Below are positions 1 through 11,522 of a stretch of DNA of 64,000 nucleotides, in pieces. The translations under genes were made by a program, and so were the position numbers. Positions within the stretch are counted from its first letter, which is position 1. Each line of letters starts with the position of its first letter. This stretch comes from Craterostigma plantagineum. Lineage: Eukaryota > Streptophyta > Magnoliopsida > Lamiales > Linderniaceae. The notes beneath the pieces are model-generated. The model saw only the letters and a list, made by a program, of their open reading frames with translations. It made no database searches and was not told the DNA's origin. The stretch is from positions 9,119,501-9,183,500 of the forward strand of contig JAPQWV010000005.1 in assembly GCA_027422505.1 (NCBI GenBank). The letters run 5' to 3'.

Positions 1-501
1 TAACTCCTCTTTCAAGGGACTGTGAAAACAGCAGCGATCTAAACTGGGCTTTTAGTACTTTTGTTTCTTACTTTTTCTTTCACATTGGGAAAAGAGAAAG
101 GAACAAGTCAGAACTTTTTTCCGTGAGAGGGTTTCGTGAAAACTAGGGTTTTTTTGACAGCACAAAGCAGGAAAAATAGCAATAATGTTTTGTCTTATTA
201 ATGCTGTCAAAACCCAAGACCACAGATCCCAATATTCTCTTGCTTCATTATTACAAAATGGTGTAATGTTATCAAACGCATATATGAATTCAATATATTA
301 GGATAACTGCGTATACTGATGTCACTTAATTAACAATATATGGCGCCAACAATTTGTATGTACTTACTTTCCTTTTCTTGGCTTTTTCATAATGACTAAG
401 ACTTGATGGGATACAGATCTGCAAAGCGGTCCAAGTTACTGATATTTGTGGGATTTCTCTATAGGCTCTAATTTAGTAGGTAAAATAATAAAATTCTTAT
501 C
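1..501. other. Intergenic sequence, nothing recognised
   Basis: AT-rich sequence before the first transposon. I see no long reading frame, no RNA gene and no repeat with clear ends. It could be flanking DNA of a gene left of the window, but nothing shows this. Confidence 0.5.
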
Positions 502-539
502 ACGCACTAGTAGAAAATGAAAATTAGGCGACTGCACTT

Positions 540-1055
540 TCGCCAACGGTTCCTCAAGAACCGTCGCCTATCGTTCACGTGGTGGCACTTTCGTAAACTT
601 TCGTAATTTTTGTTCGTCATAGGCGTCGGTTTCTAGTCTAAAACCGTCGCCGATAATTGTCGAGAGCCTCCGGCGACGGTTTCCTCTCTGAAAACCATCG
701 CCTATATACTTTTTCATTTTATTTTATTTTTAAAAAAAATATGAACTTGGGCGACGGTTTCTACGTTGATACAAAAAACCGTCGCCTAAAGCCTATCAAG
801 AAAACCAAAATAAGCATGGGTGACGGTTCATGGCTAAGAACCGTCGCCCAAGGTTTTTAAATATTTTTTTAAACGTTAAGTTTGGGCGACGGTTTCTTGC
901 GCGAAACCGTGTAATTTTTTTTAATCTTCATTTTGGGCAACGGTTACGGGATTTTTGGTTAAGAACCGTCGCCCATACCCACTAGTGGAGAATAAGAAAT
1001 AGGCCACGGCACTATGGGCGACAGACGATTATGGTAAAGAAACCGTCGCCCATAT
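540..1055. repeat. Left subterminal repeat array of the CACTA element
   Basis: About a dozen alternating direct and inverted copies of a 10-12 base motif, GGCGACGGTT / AACCGTCGCC, at for example 561, 674, 748, 776, 838, 882, 965 and 1042. Neighbouring inverted copies could fold into small hairpins. Similar arrays in CACTA elements are the transposase-binding sites. Confidence 0.85.
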
Positions 1056-2264
1056 GTTTTATTTTATTTTTTTAACTAAATATTTTGGAGTATCGGCACT
1101 CCCCACTCTTAAAAAAAACGCACCCCACTCTTAAAAGAACCGTGCGGCTACTCCCCTGTCTAGGCGATTTTTCGGCGAACTACTAGCAATTTTCCGACCT
1201 TTTCGAGCTTAGAGAACACGGTAAGACACTCACAATCCATTTTCCTCTACTATTTTGTCAATTTAGTGCTTGAAATTTTTTAAAATTCGAAATTTTAGAA
1301 AATATGGGTTTCGTTTTTCCGCGGTTTTTTTGCTCAATTTCATCGATTTCATGGCTTAGACTTGTGTTATATTCTAGGTTGGTTTTGAGCTTGACTAATG
1401 CGAAAAAAGTTGATTTGCGAAAATTTTCGAGATTTTTTATTTTGAGCTCGATTCGCGATTTTGAGGTAAATTTGTGCGATTTCATGGCTTAGACTTGTTT
1501 TATATGCGATTTGAGATTGGCTTTGAGCTTGATTGTGCGAAAAAGGTGACTTGCAAAATTTCGAAAATTCTTGATTTTGAGCTCTATCCACGATTTTGGA
1601 ATAAATTTTTGCGATTTCGTGGATTTGGATTGATATATCTACGATTGAGATTATTTTGATGATTTGTGGGTGTTTTTGAAATCCAAAAGTTGATTTTAAC
1701 ATTTTTTACGGAAAAAAAATTAGGTTATCGGTTTTGGCCTTTTGGACGATTTTGGAGGTGAATAATCCTTGGGACAGCTTTGTGGTGTGTTTGGACGTGA
1801 TATCGGACGAATTAAAAGGTAAATTTTATACTCTTTTCTCATTGTGTGTATGTGCTATACCGAGTTTCTTTCGATTTATTGGGTGCTTTACTTGCTTATT
1901 TTATTTAAACTTAGGTACACGTTCAAGGAGAAACATTGAATGGTCCTTGTTTGGGACCGTTCTTAGACAACCGAGCGGGAGTGAGTTGCCAACGGTATTG
2001 TATATGTGCTATACCGAGTTTCTTTCGATTTTATGAGGCCTTTTTTTATGTAGGTACTTTACTAGTCTTTTAATATGTTTGTATCTATGTTATGAGATTT
2101 TGTTGGATGATGTAATTAATGATCTTTTTATTGATTATTAGTTATTGATTGTGGATTGATTGTTGTTGGGGATTGATCTTTTGATTTCTTTGGGTTGTTT
2201 TGGATCGATGTTGGGGCATAGTAGAATCGGAAAGAAATAAAAAAAATAAAAAAATAAGCATGAG

Positions 2265-2470
2265 TGACAGTTCCTAGATAAGAACCGTGGCCCAAGACCC
2301 GAACAAAAAAAAAAGACGTTTGCCGACGGTTCTGGGGAGAAACCGTCGCCCATGGTTATATATGGGAGACGGTTCTGAAACCATCGCCCATAATCCTGCA
2401 CATGGGCAACGGGGCTCTGGGCGACGCCTCGAAACCGTCGCCCATGACCTATAAGAATCGTCGCCCATGT
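2265..2470. repeat. Right subterminal repeat array of the CACTA element
   Basis: About ten copies of the same GGCGACGGTT / AACCGTCGCC motif as at the left end, some degenerate (for example 2284, 2322, 2341, 2366, 2381, 2432, 2456). Array at both ends plus matching termini defines one element. Confidence 0.83.
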
Positions 2471-2490
2471 GCTTTTCTACACTAGTGACG

Positions 2491-2889
2491 AAATACAGCG
2501 GCTTTTCGATTTTTTGGTTATTGGAGAAAAAAAGGTCATCAACTTAAAAAGAAACTTGGGCCTCTAAAAGTTTTTTCAAATAAGTCGAAAAAAATGTAGT
2601 GGGACATGATTTTCCGACTTGATGGTTTAGGCTCAATACTATTTCGTGTTTATTCTGCGGGAACAATCAATTTTTACAGGAGCATTAACAGCTGGAATAT
2701 ATGACTTAGTCACTCTCTTTGGGTCAGTGAAGCTGTCTGGTAATTGGTTCGCTAAGCATTGTAAATGGATTATCTTTTGAATTTCCAGTTCACGTTCTTT
2801 CGTTCGAGAATCATAATGATTTAGCGATTAATTCATTCCAACTAATATTTCTTTCCAGCTGTTTCTTTCCTCCCCATAATGTCGGAAAA
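2491..2889. other. Spacer between CACTA element and copia relic
   Basis: No gene or repeat recognised. The missing reverse transcriptase and 3' end of the neighbouring minus-strand copia relic would be expected here, but I could not recognise them. Confidence 0.4.
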
Positions 2890-4170
2890 CTTGTTTCATC
2901 GAAGTGACAGTCCGCTTGCCGTGAATAAATCTTCAGTAAATGGTTCTAAATATCTTATTATCGATGGAGATTCAAATCCGATTCCCAACCTCATTTGAGG
3001 TCTCATCTTTGTGTGTTGTGATGGTGCAATTGGAACATATACCGCACATCCAATAACTCTTAGATGAGAAATATCTAGTTCCTGACCATACACCATTTGC
3101 ATAGGGGAGATATCATGATAATTTGTTGGCCTGAGGCAAGTTAGTGCCGCTGCATGTAATATAGCATGTCCACAACAAGGCAAAGGAAGTTTCAACTTCA
3201 TCAATAATGGCCTTGCCATTAATTGCAGGCGTTTAATCAACGATCCTACAAGACCGTTTTTCTTATGAACATGTGGCACATGGTGCTTAACATCAATACA
3301 GATAGACATACAATAATCATTAAATGCATTGGAAGTAAATTCACCAGCAATATCAAAGCGTATTGTCTTTATCAGATAATTTGGAAAATGAGCTCTTAAA
3401 CGAATCAACTGAGCAAGTAATCTCGCAAATGTCATGTTCCTCGTAGATAATAAACATACATGGGACAAACTACTTGAAGCATCAATTAATACCACGGAAT
3501 ATTTAAATGGTCAACGTCATGGATGTATCGGCCCACAGATATCACCATGTATACGTTCCAAAAATACAATAGATTCATTCTTTACTTTCATTGATGATGG
3601 CCGAACAGTTAACTCCCTTTAAGCAAGCGGCACATGATAATTCATTAGGTTGAAGAATCCTCTAGTTCTTTATCAAATGTCACGGAATCTTCAATTTTTT
3701 TCGCATTATAATTGAACCGGGATGGCCCAACCGGTCATGCCAAACATTAAACGTACTTTCATCAGTAAACTTCTGGATTACAATAGCATATGATCCAATT
3801 CTTCTCAGATAGCCCAGAGTCAAATGAGAGTAATATTTCCACAATTCTTTTATCATTTGAAATCACTTTTGTCATGTGAGATATATGATGTCTCCCTTTT
3901 CTGCTGTTTCAATATGATACCCGTTATTTCAAACAGCTTTAAAGCTTAATAAATTTCTTTGAGACTTAGGAGATATAAGGCATGGTAATTATCAACCTTG
4001 TCCCTTTGGGTAGTAAAACGCTAGCTCTTTCGGAGCCTTCAATTATATTTGGACTACCCGATATAGTAATAACACTTTCTTCTTTCGTATCAAATATTTC
4101 TTATTTTCTTATAGTATGAGTTCGTTGCACAGTGTGCAAGACGAAATTCTCCATTGCAACTGCTCGTATC
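2890..4170 (-). pseudogene. Decayed Ty1-copia pol (protease tail, pre-integrase zinc motif, integrase)
   Basis: On the minus strand, in order: a segment before the pre-integrase motif ending in an SRNLLSF-like phrase near 3950; the GAG-pre-integrase motif WHDRLGHPG (about 3720-3750); and an integrase core (3495-2896) with DIAGEFTS, HVHKKNGL and FGQE-like positions read as VYGQELDISHLRVIGC. In intact relatives the third catalytic region reads QNGLAES; here it reads KNGLVGS, so the catalytic glutamate position is lost. Segments are separated by stops and frameshifts, and the reverse transcriptase and RNase H are missing. It is a dead copia fragment. The identification rests on several consecutive family motifs, so I am fairly sure; the exact lineage is not settled. 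Confidence 0.82.
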
Positions 4171-5227
4171 CATTGTATGAATATCATTAACAAATATAAA
4201 ATGTTATATCATTAATGAATAAAGCAACACAATTTAAATGCATGTACAATAAAAACGTACAAATATTAATATAGATAAAAATAAATAAATGTAACATATT
4301 TGCATGCATAAAGTTTCATCCCGATGGACAAATTTCCTCCATAATATTCGAATGATCGTTTGATAAATATCAGCTCCTACATAAATTTTCTTGGATACCG
4401 CAATTTTTAAGCAACGACTTATTTCAAACTATCTTCACCTTGAATTACAAAGATCTACGGGGTCTTTTGGTGCCAATAACGATTCAACAATCGCGACGAT
4501 ATTATTATTCTCGATGGTCTTTGCTCAACGTTTCGTTCTCGTTTATTTATCACCTCTTCCACTTCGGGGAAAATCTTTTAAATATTCACAATGATAAACA
4601 AATGTAATCATTTGTATTATATGCAAATACATTCACTGTAGGGAATTTCGTACATTCACTTCGCAGAATCTCGTACAATCGTTCAATCAAAATATTGACC
4701 ATAGTTAAGCTTTTATTTTCACGTGTATATTTCAAAAACATAAGATCATGAGTAAAACATATGTTAACAATCAAAACATAAAAAAGTAGTATAAAAGAAA
4801 CGTAGAACTAATCCTCTTTAGTATCTTCTATATAATCTTCTTTCAAAAAATTTATGAAAAACATTTTCCACATCCAGATAGGTGCTCCCGTAAAAAACAT
4901 AAGCAAATAGTTCAAACATCGGAGAGATCAACATTCTTCCAAATAAAATTTATTTTGGGAACAATAATATAGAAAAATTACATTTAGGAAAATTACAATT
5001 AATAATAATATTTGGAAATTCCGTAAAAATACAATCCACGTAGCGGTAACGATCACCATAATAAAGTTAGGAGAAGGAGAACCATCGTTGTATTGAATGA
5101 GATGATTCTATAAAATTTAAAATCATAATAAGTTAATTGGTAAAATCAACATATAACGAAATATATTAAAGAATATAAATAAAATTATGTTAATATATTT
5201 TTCGTAAAACTTGTCAAAAATATTTTC
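4171..5227. other. AT-rich stretch upstream of the copia relic, no intact gene
   Basis: This is where gag of the minus-strand copia relic should lie. I could not read a convincing gag domain; only short open stretches remain. Treat as decayed retroelement or ordinary intergenic DNA. Confidence 0.35.
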
Positions 5228-5312
5228 ACATGCCACGACGGGGAATCGAAATCTGGACCTCACATCACGTTTAGTGACGATAATCCGCAAAACCACCCGC
5301 GCTATGGCGTTG
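5228..5312 (-). repeat. Possible tRNA-derived (SINE-like) head
   Basis: Read on the minus strand, the segment starts GCCATAGCGCGGGTGG and ends with GATTTCGATTCCCCG, resembling a degraded pol III A box and a B box (GGTTCGANTCC). The spacing is about that of a tRNA gene, but the arms do not pair well enough for a functional tRNA. A SINE fragment is the best guess; chance resemblance is possible. Confidence 0.28.
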
Positions 5313-5497
5313 CGTTACACTTTGATTATATAAGTTTTAAAAGTAGTAAAACGTAACAAAGAAATACGTATACCACTATTAAGCCAACATTAAGCACAAA
5401 CGAAAATTATGGTACCTTGGCCAAACTCGTTGAATAACTTCGACGAAGCTCGACAGTGGAGGTATCTTGACGACGGAGCATGGTCGTGCTGATAACG

Positions 5498-5890
5498 TGT
5501 TATACTAACGTATATTAGAGAGATAATAACTTCTTCATAATTGTAATTACTTCTTAATACAGTTCCTCTCTCTAATATTACTATAATTGTAATTAGTAAA
5601 ATACTTAACGTTTTATCTACCATAGGTTAAATACTTTAATTTGAGAGATTTGAGAGATAATAACCATATCTACCATTCTAATCAATAAAATAACCACATC
5701 TAACTTTGTCAACCCCATTCTTAAAACCACCTATATTTTACTTGACCATCATTGTAAATAATATACATCTACAAATTTATTTTAATATTTCATAATAATT
5801 CCCTAATTTGTTTGGGCATAAGAAAGTGACATGTTGCTTGATAATACATTATTAATTGTTGTTGGATAATATACTATATACTGAATAAAT
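5498..5890 (-). repeat. Possible 5' LTR of the decayed copia element (inner edge only)
   Basis: The inner edge reads, on the minus strand, TATAACACGTTATCAGCACGA. A phrase like this commonly follows the 5' LTR of plant copia elements, and the position fits the copia pol at 2890-4170. The outer edge and the second LTR were not found, so the extent is a guess. Confidence 0.22.
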
Positions 5891-6246
5891 TACTCCCGCT
5901 GTGCTTTTTCCATCATATCAGTTATTAAATTCTGCAAAATAAATGTGGTTGATTGCGTGATAATCCGTTTGTGAATATTAGTCGTCGATCTTCACTGTTC
6001 ATCATTTTTGCAACTTTATGTAATATGCTTTAGTAAAAGAATCTCAATGGCATTGATTTAGTCAATTTATGACAACCAAAAGCAGGCAACTTATAAAAGA
6101 AACGGAGTCCATGATGACGAGCGACGAGATATTGAATAGAAAAGTCCACAAAACCTTGTCATGTATTACAATACAAGTTTGTTTAAAGTGGAAATCGAAA
6201 CGACTGGAAATGAGAAATGATATGTGGAGTTGGGGACCATGACCAC

Positions 6247-7144
6247 CAGGGACGGACCCAGGATTTTTGATCGGGGGTTCAATCACATGCATGGTTCGCA
6301 GGAACGGGAACGGACACGAGCGTTCCAGTTCCGCGGATGGTAACGGGCATTCCAGTATTTTTATTTAAAAATATATAAATTATTTAATAATTGACTATAA
6401 AATTATAATTAACATAATAAAATTGCCATAACTTAAAAAACTTAAATGTGTGCCTCATAAAATATAAATTATGAGATATAGTATTGAATATTATACAATT
6501 TCATTTATTTGAAAATAATAAGTTATCATGTTATAGTAATATTATATTATTTACCTTAATAATTCATTATAGAAACTTAATTAAGAGATGTGAAGTCCTC
6601 AATAATATAAGAAAACAAAAAGCCTAAAAACAATAATATAGGAAATTAAGTCATTATATGTTAGTTTTACGTAGAAAAAGGAGCTCTTCACCCATTGTTT
6701 CATAAGAGAAGGTGGAATATATTTGTGTTGGTAAAAATAATAAGTTAAATGGCGGCATTATAAAATATAACATGATTATTCCCCCTTTTAAAGCCCAATG
6801 GGTGGGTTTCAAATGCATTAAAACATGACCCATTAAACATAAAATTAATAACAAGCCCAAATAAAATTAGGTTTTTTTAACATCGTCTTCCTCACTCAGC
6901 CTTCATGTCACACAGACACGGCGTCTCTAGCAAGCACAGATATTCAGTGACCTAAAAGTCAGTTGTTGGGCCTTTTTAATCAGCCCTCTCTTGCCCTAAT
7001 TCGTCTTCTTCCATGGGGGGCTCTGAAGCTGCAGAAGGAAAAGAGCTGCGACGGTGGGGTTGTCGCCGAGATACCCCTACGGAGTAATCCGGCCGGCCGG
7101 GGGGGGCAGCTGACCCCCCGAGCCCCACTGTAGTTCCGTCCCTG
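6247..7144. mobile_element. Non-autonomous hAT transposon, 898 bases
   Basis: Begins CAGGGACGGACCC and ends TTCCGTCCCTG, giving imperfect inverted termini of about 10 bases. An exact 8-base duplication atgaccac flanks it (6239-6246 and 7145-7152), the TSD length of hAT elements. The inside is AT-rich on the left, with a GC-rich right third (about 6995-7140). No transposase is present. Elements with this CAGGGACGGA end recur widely in plant genomes. Confidence 0.9.
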
Positions 7145-7152
7145 ATGACCAC

Positions 7153-8068
7153 CTTTAGATTTTGTCGTATTTGGTAATAATTATTATAAACACCATTCAT
7201 ATCTCCAATTAATGCCTATATTTAACAACCATGGTTAGTTTCCTAGATGATTCCTTATCATATCTATATATTAGTCCTATTTACCTTAGAATATCTGCAG
7301 GTGTGTGTGCGCATGCACAATACAATGACCTACTAAATGAAGTATATGATGCTTAATATTAATTTGCAAAGTTAAGTTTCTAGATAATTACATGTTTAAA
7401 TATATTTATATAAATAATATAATATATCGATAGTAGGGGCAAGTTATAAAACTGATTTTATCAATAATCCATTAAAAATGATACTGGTTTCACTCACGAT
7501 GCTTACATAGTACTACAATAGGTGACGACTGCCGCACGTTGTGCGGCTTTGAGGAGGTTGTAGCCCGGAGTATGAATCCTACAAAAATAGAAATACGCAC
7601 AAGCAAGTGTATAACATAACATATGTATAAAGAAATTTATTACATCTGGGTTTGGAGGTTTTTTTCTTTTAAGTTGGAAGCTTCTATCTTTCCTAACGAA
7701 CAACAGAACGAAGCGAAGGTGGTTCTAAATATATTTGTGTTGCGTTACAAAACTCAGAGCTTGCTACTCTTGGCAGTAATTCGGACGTGTTTGCTACGCA
7801 TCTGCAACACTGATGTAGAAGGGGCTCGTAGGTTCAGCAAAACAAAGCACAGCTCACTTCGCCCAAAACCATCGGTGTTGTTTCCTGAACCATATCCAAA
7901 CACTAAATAACCATAGGCCGAGGCCGAGACTGAGCAAACACGGTCGAGTCCGACACATCGACAGCTGAGAATGAGGCATCGAAGCCAAGGCCGAAATGCT
8001 GAGGGCCAAGACGAAGGCAACACAGCTGAAACCGAGCTGGCCAGGCTGAGCTCATGTCCCAGTTCGCG
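7153..8068. other. No gene recognised
   Basis: AT-rich sequence turning GC-richer after about 7900. Short open stretches show no family resemblance. The GC-rich part is continuous with the repeat cluster that follows. Confidence 0.4.
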
Positions 8069-8424
8069 GCCAAGGTGGCTAAAACCACACACCGGATGCT
8101 GAGAGGACTAAGGGCGACAATGGCCGAGGCATGGAGTGTCGCAGCCAAGTACGGAAGAAGGCCGACACGCCAACGACAAATCCAGCTCAACCTCGCCGAA
8201 CAGACGAGCCTAAGTTCAAGGCCAACGTGGCTAAAACCAAACACCCGATGCAAAGAGGGCTAAGGGAAAACATGGCCGAGGCAAGGCCTGTCACGGCTAA
8301 GGACGAATCAAGGCTGAGGCCAAGCCTGTCGCAGCGAAGACTGAACCAAGGCCGATGTCGCCGAGGCCAAGGTGGCTGAAACCACACGGCCGATGCCGAG
8401 AGAGGCGAAGGCAACAAAGCCCGG
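8069..8424. repeat. Three diverged tandem copies of a GC-rich unit, about 150 bases
   Basis: The phrase CCAAGGTGGCTAAAACCACA recurs with changes at 8069, 8221 and 8365 (spacings 152 and 144). Each copy is followed by a CGATGC(C/A)GAGAGGGCTAAGG-like stretch and GGCCGAGGC. The overlapping open frames on both strands come from this repeated GC-rich sequence and match no protein I know. Confidence 0.6.
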
Positions 8425-10332
8425 CGTGAAATCTCTAAGCCAAAGGCGAACCAAGGTCACTACTCTTACGGACACACACAGGGCAGATGCAACGACAGAA
8501 AAGGCAGAGCAAGGGTACACCGTAAGCTTCTATGGAACTTACACAAACAAATTGAACCAAGGAGGCGAACAACAAAAGAACGAAAGTGGAGGAAGTCAAG
8601 AGAATATCGACAAAATCACGGTAACAAATATTACAGTTAAGGAGCGTAGCTGATAAGAGAATTACCTGAGCGGAATAAGCTCTGTTGGAAGAGGGGTGTG
8701 GAAGGGCTGTAAAGTGTAAGATGAAAACTGGGTAGTTCATACGAGGCTATCACCGTTTGAAGGTGTAATAGCTAGTGTGCGGTCCTCGAGAATATCAACA
8801 GTCAATCTTTTGTAATATTAGTAATTAGAAATGGTGTAATATACAATTTCCATCCACGTGTCAGTAGATGAATATTTGTTTTTCTTTTATGACAATAATT
8901 ATAGAAGAAACAAGTATCGTTTATTAATATCTTATCAATAGACTATTAAAATGGACTGGAAACGTGTGAGAAAAGCTGACTGGAAACTTGTGGGAGACTG
9001 GCTGATAACCAGTTGATTCCCTCCTAGTATATAGTAATAGAATTGTATTCCCAAGCTACGACGAATAACGCTTACTGGAAGCAGTGACTTTACTCGATGC
9101 TTTTCCGAATTTACACAAGAGTTTTGAATATGAAATACACGAATAATATCTCACGATGAGAAAAAGAAGAAATAGTATATGATTTATTGAAGAGTTATGT
9201 CTAGTCATGGTTGGCGACGATATTTCACCTTGAACATGCCCATCTCTTTAGGCAAATACATGCTTATATTCGCTCAAGCTTCTTCACTAGGATTAACAAA
9301 AGAAAATTTCCAACAAATCTAACCACCAACACGAACCAATAATATCTCAATTCTTAACTTCCCTGCGAAAGTTTCTAACCATAAAGATTCGCATGTTTAT
9401 GTGAAGTCTTGTTCATTACAAGTAAAAGTAGAGTAGATAGATAGTGACGCAACACCATATTTTACCAATTCAAGCATATGGGATGGAATTTTGAGCGTTG
9501 CCCCACTTCATTTCCTCCCCGTTATATGAATGTATTAGTAGAGCCGTCAAAAAAGGCCGTGTTAAGGGATGGGGTTGGACCACGACTTTTTAGGCCCGCA
9601 AATGAGCGAGCAGACCCACGTATTATTAGAAAAGTTTAGAATTGTTGGGTAGTTAATAAGCTCAACATGTTTAGTTATAAGCTCAACATGAAGGCCCAAC
9701 TGAAGTTAATAAGACCATTATGATTAATCTGGTCTCAATAACTCAATTTATAGTGGGCCGTATAAATATCAAGCTTGTATATTAATTCGTGATTTAAATG
9801 TCTGAACCAAACAAAATATAACAGCATATTATTTGTGTAATTGGGGCTAAGATTGTCTCCAATCGATACGGAAAAACCCAAAAAAGGGTAATATCACCCA
9901 ATCATACCCCAAACACAAACTCAAAATGAGTTTTTTGTCTTCTCTCTCCCATTTTAGACGCAATTATGAGTTTTCAAATGAGTTTTCTCAAGAAATTAGT
10001 TTATCTTTTTGCAAAATTACAATACACAACCCTTTATTTATTTAATAATTAAAATTCACATAGAAAAAATAATAAGGAAGTAAAATATATAAATGGACTC
10101 GTGTTATTAATAAATATTTTCCGATGGCTTTTTATATGAAAAATATGTTTTTATTATTAATTTTATAGATCTAATGATGTTGTATAATATGTAAATTTGT
10201 CAAATATATGAACAATATTGAAAAGTTGAGTGGAAGAGAATATTACAATATCAGTGTTTTGATTTTGATTGTTGGAGAAGAATTAATGCAGTTGAGTTTG
10301 AGAATGAGTTTTAGTTTTAAGATTGAGTTTTT
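8425..10332. other. No gene recognised; one possible transposon end
   Basis: AT-rich. Near 9540 the phrase TAGAGCCGTCAAAA resembles the end of the hAT element at 23365 (TAGAGCTGTCAAAA), but I found no matching second end. A short duplication (ataagctcaacatg) occurs at 9656-9690. Confidence 0.35.
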
Positions 10333-10340
10333 CGTTGAAG

Positions 10341-10586
10341 CAGTGGCGGAACTACCCAGAACCAATGGGGTGCATGGACCCCACTCACAAAAAAATTTCC
10401 TTATAAATTTTAATAGAACAAATTAAAATTATATAATATAACTAATATTTGCAAAGATGACCCAGTGAAGAATTATATTCAAAATTAAAACCCCACAAAA
10501 GTATTATATAGAAAACAGACCCTACTAACAATATTTTTGTATTTAAATTTGGACCCCACTGATTTATAAATCTAGCTCGGCCACTG
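10341..10586. mobile_element. hAT-type MITE, 246 bases
   Basis: Begins CAGTGGCGGAAC and ends GCTCGGCCACTG, imperfect inverted termini of about 10 bases. The flanks cgttgaag (10333-10340) and ccttgaag (10587-10594) match at 7 of 8 positions, consistent with an aged 8-base TSD. Near both ends the sequence GGACCCCACT recurs. Non-coding. Confidence 0.8.
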
Positions 10587-10670
10587 CCTTGAAGTTGGTC
10601 TAATAGGAGACAATAAACATGCTCAAAAAATAGAGTTTTCTAAAAGAGGAAGTGTGTCGTGTATTTAAGC

Positions 10671-10800
10671 ACTAATAGACTTAACAAATAGAACAATCTC
10701 TATACCTAATGGGCTTGACAAATAGGACACATGTTTTAAATACTAATGGGATTGACAAATAGAAAAATTCCTATACTTAATGGGCTTGACCCATTCGTAA
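10671..10800. repeat. Tandem repeats, about 36 bases per unit
   Basis: Four diverged copies of CTAATGGGCTTGACAAATAG start near 10671, 10707, 10743 and 10778. Copies 1 and 3 share a tctcta/ttccta tail and copies 2 and 4 share gggctt, suggesting a 72-base two-part unit that duplicated. Confidence 0.6.
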
Positions 10801-11205
10801 ACCCATGTAAGTATTAACTATTATCAGATATTTAAAACCATACCAAAATCTGAATTATCTATTATATTAAGCGTGAGCCTACAAATAATATATTATTAAA
10901 ATTAAATATATTAATTCATCAATCAAATTTTTGAAATCATTAATAACAAGTAAAATATAGTGTAACATTATTTATCTCACAATCCCCTAATACTAGAGTA
11001 GTGTTCTTTTGTGCAATTGTGAATCAGGATTTGGAAAATGAATTTCAGGCTTTGCTACCCTAGCAAATTTATTCGACACAAAAGTTGATAGGCCAACTGA
11101 ATGAATTATAACTGCTGAAAAACATAGCAGCTATATATGATACTAAAGAGGCTGTTTCTCACTGTGAGTGATCTATATCCAGGATTATTCTGAAAGGGAT
11201 TGGAA
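10801..11205. other. No gene recognised
   Basis: AT-rich intergenic sequence without recognisable coding potential or repeats. Confidence 0.4.
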
Positions 11206-11214
11206 TCTATTTTA

Positions 11215-11513
11215 GGCCAAATAACTAAATTAGGTCACTAACTTTAGCCGTTTTCGTTTTTGGGTCACTATGTTTTATAATTGCAAACTTAGGTCACTAA
11301 GTAACGTGTCTGATTTTTTGAGGTCACTGGCGAATTTTTCCGGCGAAACTCACCGGAAATTCGAGTTGGCCGATGACACGTCAGCAACCACAAGGGCGGC
11401 CACGACGGATTTCCGGCATTATCTGGCGGAGTGACAAAAAAAATCAGTTACATTACTTAGTGACCCAAAAAACACGAGACTCATAGTTAGCGACCTAATT
11501 TAGTAATTTGGCC
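11215..11513. mobile_element. Mutator-type MITE, 299 bases
   Basis: The inverted termini run about 29 bases, starting GGCCAAATAACTAAATTAGG at the left, with only two mismatches to the complement of the right end. An exact 9-base duplication tctatttta flanks it (11206-11214 and 11514-11522), diagnostic of Mutator-like elements. Inside, GGGTCACT / AGTGACC motifs repeat in both orientations. No coding capacity. Confidence 0.9.
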
Positions 11514-11522
11514 TCTATTTTA

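Larger units (their letters stand above)
505..2487. mobile_element. Non-autonomous CACTA (En/Spm) DNA transposon
   Basis: The element begins CACTAGTAGAAAA and ends TTTTCTACACTAGTG, which is the inverted CACTA terminus. It is flanked by the 3-base direct repeat acg (502-504 and 2488-2490), the TSD length expected for CACTA elements. Both ends carry dense subterminal copies of GGCGACGGTT and its complement AACCGTCGCC, the type of array that a CACTA transposase binds. No transposase reading frame is present in the 1,983 bases, so it must depend on a partner element. The middle (about 1080-2240) is AT-rich and unrecognised. A second CACTAGTGGAG terminus lies inside at 980, so the element may be a composite of two copies. 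Confidence 0.92.

Noticed and set aside
980..2487. Treating 980-2487 as the true CACTA element instead of 505-2487
   Set aside because: The bases before 980 (acc) do not match acg after 2487, whereas those before 505 do.
5228..5312. A functional tRNA gene
   Set aside because: A B-box-like and an A-box-like phrase exist but the arms do not form a cloverleaf; kept only as a weak SINE-like head.
8054..8740. Overlapping open frames on both strands in the GC-rich repeats
   Set aside because: Frames on both strands arise from the repeated GC-rich unit; no start context, domain or codon bias supports a gene.
9541..9600. Second copy of the TAGAGC(T/C)GTCAAAA hAT element
   Set aside because: Only one end was found; without the other terminus or a TSD it cannot be delimited.
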